Below are positions 21,860-36,800 of a DNA stretch of 58,508 nucleotides, one piece after another. Below the pieces are notes generated by a model. That model was not told the origin of the DNA, ran no database searches, and saw only the letters and a program-made list of their open reading frames with translations. The first letter of the stretch is position 1. The number at the start of each line of letters is the position of its first letter. Source of the stretch: Gyrodactylus bullatarudis (taxonomy: Eukaryota > Platyhelminthes > Monogenea > Gyrodactylidea > Gyrodactylidae); NCBI GenBank assembly GCA_012064415.1, contig SSNU01000014.1, forward strand, positions 1 through 58,508, in the 5' to 3' direction. A program made the translations under genes and the position numbers.

Positions 21860-24800
21860 GTGAGTTTTTGCACACATGAACTATATATGAACATATTTGC
21901 ATTATTTTGCTGTTTTCCATGCTTAAATTTATCATTCTTTCTTTATCAACAGGCGAGAAACCATGTGGTAAAATCATGTGTGACTCATCTGCCGATTGTA
22001 TAGATCCAGCTAGGGATTATTGTGTTTGCAAGGACGGCTATGAGGGAGATGGAATAATATGTTCACAGAAATTCTCAACTTCAACTACCACCACTGAAAA
22101 TGTTGGGCTAGGTAAGAAATTTTTAAAAATACATGAAAATTTAACAAGTGGAAAACATGCATAAAGTTTGACTTAATTCCTTCTGTTCTCTTTATTCTTT
22201 GTCAAACGTAACCTCTAAAATGAAACCAATTTTCCATTCCAATAGCGTAATTTCCCTTTCTAAAATACATTTGAGTAAATATGGTAAACATATTGCAATA
22301 CAGTATCTTATTTCTAAACTAATACAACACTAACATTTATAAGAACTCTTTGACTTCAGTTGATGTCACTAAAGATAATCAAAAGATCCATGTTTATAAG
22401 TTATAAGGAATTTTTTTAGCAACTAAATAGATATTGTATTAAATAAGAACAAGCTAGTGGTAGATCTGAGTTCCAGGATTAAAAGTTTCTTATATTTAAT
22501 TAGAAAAACAATCACACTCGAAGAAAAATAAATACTTTATCCTCCTTGTTCCAAATCTGATCTTGACTTTAGGTTTTTCTCTCAAGAGAATATTTTCCCT
22601 TCACTTAAGCTTTCTGAATGATGCCTATCTTTCTTTTATTCTCTGAAAATTATAACGTGTAAACTTTCATCCCAATGACTAACTAAAAAGAATCTGTTCT
22701 GACTAAACTTTCTTGTATATATTCTTTCATTTGTCAAAAGTATTTTTTTATCGTCTCTCACGTACATGAATGTGTTACCTACCCATGGTAAATAGTCATT
22801 TTCTATCTTTTTACTTTTGATAAGGTTTAAGATGCCTTTGTGTTTATTCTTGGAACACAACGAGTCAGAAATTTTCAAATGACTGTCATTTCCTTGGTAT
22901 TCCTCCATTCTATTAATTGAAATACATTTGGAAATAGATTCTTTTTCCTTCTTCCTGCTAAGCTCAGAGAATTAGCATAGATTTTGGATAAATCTATCAA
23001 AATGCCGAACATCTCTTTACGCCTGTAGATGGGCTTTTCAAGAGAAAAAATCTCAAGTGTTTTTTTCCCTTCCAAAACAATAGTTTACCATTCTCTCTCT
23101 GATTGATTGTATTTTGAGCTAACCCTTTGAACCTACCTTATTCTAGTGGAAATAAAACACTTGAAAATATGTAAAATTTACTTTTCCAAGAGAAATGTTT
23201 GACATTTCCTCTTTTCTCTTGTAGCATCCTCCTCTGGCTGTTCATCGAAAAAATGCAAAAACATAAATTCAAAATGCTCCCTGCTTCGTAATGAAGAAGT
23301 CTGCCAATGTGACCTGGACAGAAGTTTTGGAGGCAATGATATTTGCTTCAAAATAGGTTGGTTAATTGCCCTATTTTTATTGAATTTCTATGAGAGGCTT
23401 ATTTTGTCGAAATTTTTTCATATCATCGTATAATATGACTTTAATTCAGGTAATCATTTTAGTTGATTACTGATGAAAATTAAACTGATTACAATAGTTG
23501 AATCAGTGCAAATGCCATTCAGAAATTGAGCATTCATTATCTAATAATTATTCTGACTAAGAAGAATACAGTAAAAAGTGTCTGTAAAACGTGGTTACCA
23601 TTGGCAATTTCTCTACGTTGTACTTTTAGCGGAAATCTGTTTTTCTTTTATTGTTTCTAATTCTTGCTGATTCTAAACAAATAAAACATCTTTTTAGAAA
23701 TAAATTTCAATAAAATTAATCTTATTACTTTTACCTGATCAGCTAAAAGTCCAATGATTTTATCAACTTAACTAAAATCTAATACTGATTATTGCTTGGA
23801 GCTATTCAAATTATTAACTTTTGTTTAATACATGAGAAATGTGTATTTTCAGGTACAAAATTTCATTTCTATCCATTACTTGTGAGAATCATGATTCCTC
23901 ATGTAGACCATATGCGAGGAAGAATGTTTTTAGATCATATTCAGCTAATAAATTAATGATCATTAACTATGATTAACAGTGAATGGTAAATTGAAACAAT
24001 TCACAGAATTAATTTGCCCTTACCGAATTGTTAAATCTAGCTCATATAAAGATGAGAAGTTAGTATTTTTACAAAAAAAATTACATAGGAAAGTCAGGAA
24101 TAAAATTATTTTTTGAATTACATAAGGAAATGAGCCCATAAGTTGATGGAATAAGAAAATTTCCAATAAAATTCAATCAGACCAATCCTTAGGAATCGAT
24201 AAAATTTTAATTTTGGCGAATTTCCGAAATTCAAAAAATTCCTGATTTTTGTCGGATTCAATTTCAACAACTTATCTGCTCATTTCGTTATGCAATTCAG
24301 AAGATTACTTTATTCCTGACCATCCGCAGAAAAATATTGAGTATGCGAAAAGGCTATCTATGATTACGATACTACTTATTGTAACTGATTCAAAAGTTTC
24401 TAATATGTTAGATAAGAAATTATTAAAATTTTTGTTTAAAAACTATCTCTTCCTCTAGATTCAACTGATCCGATAAAACTAAACTTGGAAGGTAAAATTT
24501 TGCTCAGTATGGGAGACTATGAAAATGCCACATATTTGAAGACGAGCGTCATCTATGATGAGAAAACAAACTCTTGGACAGACCGAATAAACCTTGTTGA
24601 TATCCCAATTTCTGAAATTAAGACTATGAAATTTTTCAGCCCAGTCTTCCAAATAATCAATATGGTTATAAAGCCACCAAAGATAACGAGCGTTGAACAA
24701 AATACAGCTAATCTATTCACCTTGTTTAATGGCTTCAGTAAGCCAACAAATTTCCATTTCAAAATTCACGCAGAAACCTTTGGTCGTATGGAAATGGAGA

Positions 24801-27800
24801 TAACTTTGGAGAATTCAACTCTTGTCAATAAAATCATTCATGTTGATATTAACGCAAAGATCTTCAATACTTCTCGTCTGGCTAAAACCATTGAGCCATT
24901 CCAATTTGAAGATGAGGAAACTGAAGAAGAGAAAATGATCAAGTTTTCTCTAGACGAAAGTAACGAAAAACTCCTCTTAATCAAGAGAGTCTTCCACTTT
25001 AAGAGTCTACAGTCATCAAAAATAAGAAGAATTTTAATTGAAGGTACTGTCGAGTCTGAAAATGGATTCGATACTAAAGGATTTAAAAATTTTATTGAAC
25101 AAAATTCAAATGAAGAATTAATCTTTGAAAATTTCTCAGTTCTTAAAGTCAACGAAGCTTGTATAGATGAACAATGTAACTTGAGTCTAGGCAGCTCTGA
25201 GGAGGAGCAACCTTCAAGTTAGTAATCCAAAAATTTATCCATAAATACTATCTTTCATTTAAATTTTTTTTTCTAACGCTATAGTTGTTACCGAAGAGAC
25301 TACTGAAATTATGGCGACAGAATATCCTTATACCAGCACATTTGGACCAAGCATTTGTAGTAATTCACAATGCTATAAAAATAACGCCGAATGTTACCAG
25401 CTAAATAATATTGAGCAATGTGTTTGCAGGGAAAGTTACTTTGGAGGAGCAAATAGTTGCTTCTCGGGAGGTAAGCTATAGAACTGTATCCAAATCTGAT
25501 AATTAACTTTATTCATTACCTCAGAACTAGATAGATCAATTCTTCTTGATGGAACTGGAAGAGTTTCAATTATGCTCAGTGGTGCTGAAACCAATGGCCA
25601 ATTGAACTTTAATATTATTATAGACTCTGGAAAAAAAGAAACTAGATCACATTCTTCAATTCAAAACGTCAATGTTAATGATGAGCCCACTATACGACTC
25701 CTCAATCCAATTCTTCACACAATAAATGCCATATTAGCAACACCTGATCGTAAATGCCGTAATGGAGAAGCATCATTCGAGAGAATCTACAATATCTTTT
25801 CCTTGTTCGATGCTTTCAATGATAGTGTTACCTTCAATTTTGATATCAAAATGGATCGCTATGGCAGTGTTATGGCTGAGTTAATCGTTATCAAAAGATT
25901 CTTCCTTGAAGGAGAATATCAATATGACATTTCTGGAACAATCAGAAGGGGGCGAGATTTTCAACGTGTCGCCAAATTATACGAAGAAGTCCTTGGACCA
26001 AGTCTATCAACTGGGAATGCTCACTATTCCTCCTATAAAATTTCAAATAACCTTGTTGTTTTCGATACGACTTCTGTTACCTTCACTGACACTAATAAAA
26101 GTGAAAATATTACAGTTTCATGGTCAGGCACTGTTCAGCATACAAATGGTAAACTTTTGCCGATAATGAATCTTGCTCAAAACGATTACAAGGATAATTC
26201 CCTATATTTAAAATACGCTGCCAAATCTTATTGTGAAAGCCAATGCGATGGAAATTGTGAACTTCTCTGTCAAGATCAAGTTACACTCTTGAAAAAGAAT
26301 CCAAGTAAATCTAATTTAATACAATTTATTTATTCTCTGTACTTTTGGTTCATGCTGTAAAAAATTAGAAATATTATTCATTAATAACCATGAGAAGATG
26401 CTAGGTTTTCCTGCAATGTGAAAAGGCTTTTGTGAAAAAAGAAATTTAGAATTTTCAAATATACTTTTACACGAGTATGTTTAGCAAAAACCAAGTCCAC
26501 TTAACTCTGGCTGGATAGCTAGAGCTAATTGAAATAATAAATACCAAAATTTAGCATCCTTTGTCGAGATCTTCTTTTGAATCCTTCCAGAGAAAAAAAT
26601 AGGAACTCAATAAATCGATTAAAGTTGAACTGAAGAGTTCTCTCAACCTATGTAATCCTCATGGCTAGTCAATATAAGTTTATTTTATCAAGTGATATTG
26701 TTTATATGAATTTTAAATATATATCAACGAATCTAATGGATAATATTTCAAGCTTACTACTATTATTTATTTAGAGTATATGAATTATTGTGTTTGCTTG
26801 CATACATGTGTCAGAAATTTGAATCGCTTCACTTTCTTCATTATGTATCCCCAGAGAAAAGTTTGAAGAATAACTTGGCTCTCTCTCTCTCTCATTCACC
26901 GGTTTACTCTTTGAAATTGGTGTAATTTCTTCATTCATTATTGCTATGCTTGCTTTAATAGAGAGATATGAAAAATTCTGTCTAAGGTCAGGCTCTCTTA
27001 TTATTATTTTCAAGTATTTATAAAATGCATTCGTAACACTATAGTTTCACATACAATGGAAAAACACACTGGAGAAATAACATTTTGAAAACACATGTTA
27101 CAATGCCTAAGTGAATGTCTTAAAGTAATGAAGAGGGGGTATAATTTAAACTTTTCTAAATGAATAAAATTATTCCAGATGAAAAATTAACCCTTCCCTT
27201 CTTGTATTTATTTTCATTAATTATTTTGTTTATCATTTGTAGTAGGGAATTTTCCTTATCAAGATCTCTCTATATACTAAATCGACTTTTGACCCAAAAA
27301 AATAAAACTTTACTTAACAAAGTTAAAATGGAAAAAAATGGGAGGGAATGGAGTTTGATCATAAACTATGAATCATTAAATGCATACTTTTTTGTTAATT
27401 TCTTTCAAAACTACTGAAGTGTGTCATAGGGCAATTTAAAATATGATTTCCTCTTTAGATAAATACTGGAATCTGATAAATCTTGAGGAGTTTCCTAAAG
27501 CATTGATCATTATCCTATTAACTTGTGTATTATAAATTTAGGTCCATGTGACTGTGAGGTGTGCCCAAACGCCAATGAAAAGTGCTACGAAGATGGATCT
27601 AAATTTCATTGTGACTGCAAAGAAGGCTACAGACGTGACAGTCAGAATATTTGTTCAGGTACTAATTTCTTTTCAACTTTTTCTTTGATTATTATCGTGC
27701 ACGAGATATTTTTATTTTTAACTTAAGTTTATTATTATTTTCAAAAATTGCCAGTCTAATCTTTATTTTTCAACTTTTTTCATTATTTCTAAAGATGGAG

Positions 27801-30800
27801 ATAGATTTCAAAATTTGTTTTCTTCTTCAAGTTCTTTTCGTTGATACTCTCAAGTCTATTAATTAATGGAGCTAAGCCGATCTTACACTTTTGGCCAAGT
27901 ATCATCTTTGCTATATTAATAAATCAAGTTAGATTTGAGATCAGTTTTAATATCTAGAATTTTTATCTTTTGTTCAACTTTCTTCTTGCAGAATCTGTTC
28001 TTAAGAAAACGATAATTTTTAAATGCAGTGGAACTTTTATTTTGTTTTAATTTAATTTTTTTCAATTCTTTTTATTTATGACCATTCACAAATATCCATG
28101 CGCACATGTTGATGATTATTCATCTCTACATTCACCCCGTTCTGTCTCTGATTGGATCGGATTATCCGGAAATGTCAAACACTCACAAAACTGCACAAAA
28201 ATGATTTAACTTAATTTTTCTAAAACAAAATGCACTTTTATGACCTGTCAAACACGTGATTGCTTATTAATTTGAATCTTTATAATTTTTTAATTGGAAA
28301 ACATTTATTATTATTATTTTTAATTTCCCGGATCCTGTTATTATTATTATTTATTAATTTTGCATCAAAATCCACATAATCGAAAACTGCAGCTGAGGCC
28401 AGTACAAGTTTGTTTAAAATTTATTTAATTTTGTTGATTTATTTTGGGTAATTTTCTGAAATTTTAGTGCTGATTGTTTGGGATTTTGATTTATGTGGAA
28501 AAATTAAGTGAAAAATCAAACTTTTCAGCACTAATGATTTTCGAAATTTACCTCTTTTATTCGAATTTGCATTTATAAAAATGAAAGAATAGAAAAGTTT
28601 GTTATGGGGAAGAAACTTCTACTTCATCCTAAAAAAGGTTCCAATTTCTATATCAGAGATTTATCACCACTTTTTAGACATTCGCCAAACAAACTTTTCC
28701 GTTCAATGTGTGCAAACAATTTTGATTTAAAAAACACCCGGAAAATTCCTGGAAATCCATTGAGTTGTTGTTATTATTATTTTCCTATTTCCCCGTTAAC
28801 AAGTATATATATTCTAGAGGAATACACGCATTCATATAAGAAGAAGGTTGCATTACTACTTTTGATCTAATTTTAAGCCTGTTCAAATTTTTTTATATGC
28901 TAGAACCAATTCTAGGATAAATTGTTTTAATTCCTGCCAAGTAAAAATCATTTTGCTTTGATAGGGATCCATTTAGCTTGTAAGAAGAACTTGATGATTA
29001 GATAATTTATCACCTATTCATGTTGTAAACCATTTGGAATGTTATTATTCTATATTAAGGGTAAAATTTCGTATACCTTGTCCATTATTATCTTTGTGAG
29101 CTAAAAGCACTTTTAAAGTAAATTGGAATTGTAAATTGAATAACTGAATTATTTTACACAAATGGTTAGCACTAAAAGAGTTCTTCGATTATACATGTGT
29201 GGACAAATGGTGTTTATTGCACATGGGAATTTTTGGGCGATTTCTTTCCCTATTGGAAAAAGTTATGAATAATTCTACTCATGTTTAACTGGAATTTCTC
29301 ACATAATTCAATTGATAAATGAAAATGTTCTTTTTTAATTGAAAATCCAAAATCTCTGTGTGCTAACTTAACTTTTGACTTTCTAGTTAAATCAACTGTT
29401 GGTGAGAAATGTGGTGTCTTGACTTGTCATGTTGATGCCAAATGCATTGACTTTGTCTCAAACACTTGCCAATGTTCTCCTGGTTACAAAGGCGATGGTA
29501 TTACCTCTTGTACAATTGGTATGTTCAATATTTTTACCAACCTCTTAATAGTAATCTTTTTACTCAGTTGAGAAATTAGTATTTTTACAAAAACTGAAAT
29601 TTTCTCATCACGAACTCGGTGATGGGATATTTTTCTTATATGATAATTTTTAAAATGAAACCAATGTAATTGAGTTCCTCCCTGATTCTTTCTCCAGATC
29701 CATGTTCACGATGTCGATCAAACGAAGTTTGCTTAAGAGATCAGTGTGTCATTCCACCTGAACGTGTCTACTGTCAAGATAAGTTGTGTGCTACCTTTGC
29801 TGAATGTGTCAATGGCAATAAATGCCAATGTCCCTATGATCTCTTTGGGGATGGTATTAATACCTGTTCAGATCAACCAGAACAAAGTAAGCCTTATTCC
29901 TTAAAATTAATTCGGGTTCAAAAGATGTATTTTTGCTCAAACATTATCTCTTAAATTACTTAAATTGTGTTATGATATGAAGTAAAAGAAATATTTCCCA
30001 TAATTAAGCTCTCGGTGACTTATGCTATGGTTTCTTATGTGGCGAAAATGCCATTTGCGATGAAACCTCAAAGAATTGTATTTGTCCCACTGGTTTCTTT
30101 GGATATCCATGGGAACGTTGTGAGCCAAATCATTTCTACTCATCAATCGAAGATACAAATGAGGGTCGTACCACTAGGAGATATGATCAAGATGGTAAGA
30201 GAAAACTACGAGCACTATGAATTTGTTGTTTTCCCTGAAAATGATGAAATCCAAGCCCAACTGAAGTTGTAAAATTAGCTTTTGGTTTTGGAAGCTTTAG
30301 ATAATTGTGCTGAGATTTCTCCAATAATTTTTATTTTCTTATACTGGACTGCCCTTCTTGTCCAACTACTTGATATATATCACAAGTAATAAACTAGTTA
30401 ATTGATTATTTATTTACCCATTCGATTATTACTCTTCAATAAAAGACATGGAGATTGCTTAATAGTCCAGAAAGATGTATTCCATCTAAAATCCAACTGA
30501 AATAGTTTTCTATTGTAACTGTAAGAAAATGGAATTTTTACAATTCGCTAAAAGTGCATCATTTGAGAAATTTCACAAAGTAACCTAAAACCTCAAAAGT
30601 GATTTTTCAACTTCATAGGGTATTTAGTTATGCAGAGAGAGCACTTATCCTTTTTGTTCCAATCGTTTTAAACCTTTCTGTTCACCTTATCATTTTGTTT
30701 TGATTTTTAATTTTTCCGTATGAGTGTTCTCAAATTGCATGCATTTTTAGGAAAAATAAAGATTTGTTTGTTCTAAGAGCACCAGTCTAAGACTTTGTTG

Positions 30801-33800
30801 TGCGAAAACTCACAAAAGAATGTCAATGAAAATACTTTTTGAAAAAAAATCCACAAAATTTTTAAAATCTATTACATAGCCTTTACGGATGAGTTTGTAT
30901 ATAAAAGTGAAGGTGATCAAGTTGAGATTGATCACTGCAAAGATCGACGTTGCGGCACTAACGCCAGTTGTGATCCTACAATTGGTGTATGCATCTGTAA
31001 TCCAGGGTACGAAGGTTATCCCTGGGATGGCTGTCGACTAGCAGAAGCTAGTAAGTTTATGTAGACGAAAGAATACCTATCTTTGTGTTAGTGCAACCCT
31101 CTGTTAAATTGCTCGTTATGGATTATAAATGTCGTAGTTGCAAACCTTCTTTTCTATTCTCTCGAGCTCACTCGATTGGCCCAAAACCTGGGTTCACGTG
31201 ATTTATTTTCCTACAACTATGTTTCTCACCTTTAATTTTCTAAGAGACTTCTTCCATGAATTCTCAACCTATAATTCTCTCACGTTAGATGAATGTTTTT
31301 ATAATTTCTTCTCTCTCGAGCTCTCGAGAAAGCAAAGCCAAAATTTTATTTTTTCATGCAGTGAAAAACTTTATGTTCCATACAGAATTTTAATTGAATT
31401 TATTTTCTTATTCAAATAAACGATTGAAAATTTTCAAATACCAGACGCAAATTTAAAATACAGCTGCCTGTTTCCTAGACAAATAGAAATGTTACACGTT
31501 TTCCTTTAAAGTCATTAAATTTTAACAATGCGCTTTTTATGGTTAGGAAGGTTAAAACTATTTTTGAAATATTGTCTGAAAATATTTCCTTCAAGTCGTA
31601 AAATTAAAAAAAAGTTTATCATTCAGTAATAATAATAAGTCTTGAAAATTTTCAAATTATACTCCAAAATAAACTACATTGATAATCTCTTGCAATCTTG
31701 GCTACATATCTTTTTATCGTAGTTTTTCGGATATTATTTCTTTAATTAGTACAATTTTCGTGAACTATTAGTTTAGAAAGGTTGAATTTGATATTTTCCA
31801 TCAGGTTGGGTTGAATTGAAAAAAGTCGCACCACCCCTTCTCTTGTTGTAAGGTTTTGTATTCTGATTTGATAGTTTTTAATCATATTCTATCTTGACTG
31901 ATTGTTTTCATTCCTGCGTTGTATAAGAGAATCCGGGCTGCCTTTCGATAGTAATACACCTAATAGATATATATAGCAAACACGTCGTTCTCACTGTGTG
32001 TAGTATGTTAGGTGTATATATCATTAGTATGATTATAGAGGTAAAAATTTCACCAAATTCCAGTTGAAAAGGGGGTTTCACTTCTAATTCTCTGCATATT
32101 GTAAGTGGATTAATAATATTTTTTGTTACATTTATCATTGAATTGTAAATACAAATGAAGAATTATTTATTACTCTTGCTTACAACTACAGGCAATATGT
32201 ACAAAAGATAGTATTATAGAATGGTTTCTATTCCTGATAATAATAATAATAATTTTGTAATAGCAATTCTGTACTGTGAATAATGAACCTGGTGTTTTGA
32301 TATTTCCCAAAAGGGAAAAACCTTTCAACAAAAGTGTATTACTTCATAATAATATTATTATAACAATAATAATAAGGATATGATTCCTTATTTCAAAATC
32401 GTGCACTAAAGCATCAATTTATGTACATTTAAATGTAACAAGTAACAGGGGAGTTTAATCGATAAATCAAAGAAACAAATTAATTAACACCAAAATCTGA
32501 TGTACTAGGTTTTAAAATAATAATCAATTGGGTAAAGGATTTTTTTGAAAATTAAAACTGTATTTATTTAAACCCCCCTCTTTCTCAAGATGATGGAATT
32601 CCATTGAGAAATTGTTTCGGGTCCACCTGCGGTGGTAATGCCAGGTGTGATTCGGCTAGTGCCCAGTGTAAATGCTTGAGCGGATATTCTGGTGATCCGT
32701 ATGCATTTTGTACAATTATTACTACTTGTGAGTAGCTAAAGAGTAGGACGGTATATTTGGAAATTTATTATCTTAAGAAAAAAAAGTATAAATGGAGCAG
32801 TATTTGAAGCACGATAACTAAAATTGCGAAATTCTTCAGTCACAAATGCGGTTCATTTCAAAATTGAAATAACTTAAAATTTATACGAAATACTTTTTAT
32901 AACTGGATTTTCTTTTATTTTTGCATGCCAGCCTGAGTATAAGATTACATTTTTAAACTGATTTATTTTTAATTTATCGTTTTAACATCCTGTTTGTTTT
33001 GTTATGCCTGTTTAGTTTCAAGTTGTGGCGGTTATCAGTGTGTGGCGAATGCTAAGTGCATTGATGATTATTGCATTTGTGAGAAAGGCTTCACAGGCAA
33101 CGGCTTCTCTGAATGCCTTCGTCAAACAAGTTAGTTTATTTTATCTACTTTAGTTTAGCCCATTTTAAGTTTGAATTTTCACTTCATGAATGTCAGAATG
33201 GATTTGATCTTTTGAAGTCCCTGAAATTTTCAAATAAACTTTTGTAGCAAGATTGTAATACAATCTTTCTTCCAGATGACAGGTAGATACTTTGTCTTCT
33301 AAATTTCAGTATTACAGACATGAATTGAATTAACGAAGAATTTATTCAAAATTGTTGTTTATTTATTTCAGCAAGGTAGATTCTCTTAAATATAGTAGTA
33401 CAAATTAACCTTATGAAGGTTGGACACTGTAAATAATAATTTTGGGTTTACTTTCTCTTCTCCTTCAACAATCTGTCCAGTTTATGTCGTACAATATCTT
33501 GGTTAATTTGTGTCCTCTCAATGAGATTCACTTGATATTTTACACAATAAGAGTGCAGACGTATTTCCTCCTCTTTAGGTAGAGGTAATTACTATTACTA
33601 CACATATAGGATAGAATGATTTCATGATAAATACAAACGTAAGACTTTCTTTGCATGTAACGAGACAACTTGGGTCTAGTTCATTTTTATTTCTTTCTTG
33701 TATATATTATTCTAAAGAATAAAATTATTGATATTTTCAATTTATACTAAAATTCTCACACAGTGTTGTCTCCTTATTTTTTTGTGGTAAAATCATTTGC

Positions 33801-36800
33801 AGATTCAAGAGTTTTCAGGAATTTCAGAGACATTTTCAGGGTCAAATTCCTGTTCTGACTGAGAATAGAGATATTTTCGACTAGTTAAAATACCTCTACA
33901 TTAACAGATTTGTGCGAGAATGCTCGCTGTGGCGTCAATGCTATTTGTGAAGAGTCCACAGGTAGATGTGTCTGCAGCAGTGGCTATGAAGGTGATCCCA
34001 ACTCAGTCTGTTATGCTAATGGTAAGTGATAAATTCTTTTGTCTCTATCCTAAAATTGGCACCTAATCAGAATGATATGTTAGGAATTTTAAGAATTAGT
34101 ACGATATACTGATAACTACTCAGATCTGAAAACTCAATATTTTTCTCCGGATAGTCAGGAAAAAATTTATTTTTTGAATTCCAAGATGACACAAATAAAA
34201 ATGAATTCAGAAAAAAATTCAATCTAGCCAAAACTTGAATTTTGCAAAATGTGCCAAATTTCTACATTTTCAATGTTTGAGCTTAATATTTTACTAGATT
34301 CCGAAGATTTGAAGCGATAAAATTCCGAATTTGGGATCAAAATTAAATAAATGATTCGAATTTGATTAAAGAGGTTCACAGAAATACGTTAAAAAATTAA
34401 ACTATTGAATCATGGGTTATTTCCCGTGATAGTTGAAATTTTCTGAGGATTTTATTTACTGCAATAACGACGAACTTCTTTGGCTATATCTAAATCTTCT
34501 GTCTGATGTTGATCCCAAATATCAGTATTTAATCGCTTTAATAGTCTTGAATCAATAAAAATCTTGAGTTCAAACATTGGAAAAGTGGGAAAATTTTTGA
34601 AATTCAAAAAATAGCCTAATTTTGGCTAGATTGAATTTTGAAAACTTTTGTGCGTCTGTGGATAAACTGATTAGGTCTTCCCTAGTCACAAAAAATCTAA
34701 AAAAAATAGGATTTCTGAAGGCCTCAGGGAATCTAGAAAGCAATTATTAATTTTGAATCTCGAAACTTCTGTTAAGACATTCTCACCCACAAGATTGTAT
34801 TTTTCTGTCACAAAATTTGAGCAAACTCGAGAAAGATTATCTAAAATTAAAATTGTTGAATATTTCCACTCTGCACTGTAGAGTCTACAAATCAAATTTA
34901 GAATTTACAACAGAAACGTAAATAAATGAGAAAAATCAATTATCTCTTGTCCTTTCCATTCACAGAATGCAACGGACATAGATGTGCTGAAAATGCTGAA
35001 TGCATTTCAAACTTTTGTACATGCAAAAGGGGATGGTTAGGTGATGGATACTCCGAGTGTAGACCTGAATCCTTAGTTTATCAACATAATCAACTACTAA
35101 GTAGGTTTTCATGTACATTTCCTTGCACTTTAACTCTCCAAAGTTTTATTTTTCACGACTTCTCTCACCTCTATATGGTTTCCTTTTAGAATAATTGTAT
35201 TCTTTGCCCCATAATTGACGACCCTTTAATCAAAAGGAGCAAAAGAAATCTTGTAATTACTTGATTAAAACCTTGAAGATTTTTAAGATCAGAGAAAAAT
35301 GCTTTCTTTTTATATGAAAAAATTCAAAATTTATCTTAAAAGTACACAATGAATGGGGTTAGTTTTTCTTTCATTTTTGCCCATGTAGTAATAATTAATC
35401 ATATTTTTATCAATGAGGCAATCAAGATAATATTTGGATAGAAAAATTCTGTTTCTCCTATTCTGTTCTATGTATATTTTTAAAAATATTTCCATTAATA
35501 ATGAACTATTATCACTGTTATTAGATCAGGAGAAATTTTCCTTACATGCTAATCATGACCAAAGGTGTATTCTATTATTTAAGATGTATTCGTTGTTTTA
35601 TTTCACAAACCTATTAGATTCTATTGAAAAAAGTAAAACTAATCGCAAAGCATATATATATATATATTTCTAAATTATATTCATCTACAAGTAATATATA
35701 TAGCACAGTACATGATCCTAAGCCTCATGAAATTTCTCCCTTATTACATAATGGGCTATTCAATTTAATTTGCTTGTTAAGGAGAAAAGAGGTTTAATTA
35801 TTATTACGTGTAACATTGTTGGAGGGTTAGAGAGGAAGATTGAAATATACATATTAGCCGGATGGGAGAAGTAGAAGGAAACAAAACACGAACGGGATCA
35901 CTGCTTTGAAAGATAAATAATCCAAAGTACATTTCCTAAGTTTAATTTTTATGATTCAGATGAAATTTGTAATTGGCTCTAACAACATAACCTCTGAGTG
36001 TATTTTAATTTAGATTTAGTTTGATTCATCAACATTTTATTTATCCATAAAACAGCTCAACAAACTTATTTGTGTGGTGGACATACCTGTGGTAAAAATG
36101 CAGTTTGCATAAGCGACCGATGTTCATGTCCAGAAGGTTACGACGGCTATGGTTATGATGAATGTAAACCTAAACCAAAGGGGGGTGAGTAATCCTATGC
36201 TTTGGTTTGAAGAGATTAACTTGATGGTTTAACTTGAATAGCTATAATTCGAATATTGTTTCCTCTCTATAGAAAAATGTGGTGATCACTTTTGTGCATT
36301 AAATGCTCACTGTAGAGATAATTACTGCTATTGTAATGATGGATTTGATGGATTCGGCTATGAAGAATGCAAACTTTCAGACAAAAGTAAGCATCATTTT
36401 ACAAATCTTCATAATTATTCAAAACTTTCAACATTTTTCAAAAGAACCATGCGATAATGTTCGATGCGGTTATAATGCCTATTGCCAAGAGAACACTGGT
36501 ACATGTCATTGCAAAGCCGGTTTTGAAGGTGATCCTACCCTGGATTGTGTCGGTATAACGCCAGATAGTGAGTTTAAACTTCTTATCTGGAAAATTCTCT
36601 TTAAACTCTCAAAAAAATTTAAAACACATGACTCAAACTGTTTATAGTTAACGTTTTGAAAGATGCATAGTCTCTCAAGGCTCTAGCAGCTAATTATTTA
36701 CAAAATATCTTTTTCCAATAATTTAACATAGAATTATTCTGAATCACACCTTGAACTTTAATCCGTTGTGCTTGAGAGCTAAACACGCAATCGAATTCCT

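Noticed and set aside
22636..23075. Two overlapping minus-strand frames in a nidogen-like intron
   Set aside because: They are in different frames, without domain similarity or splice signals, and were treated as chance.
28604..28870. 88-codon frame in an intron
   Set aside because: Low-complexity translation, no cysteine spacing of EGF and no splice sites in phase.
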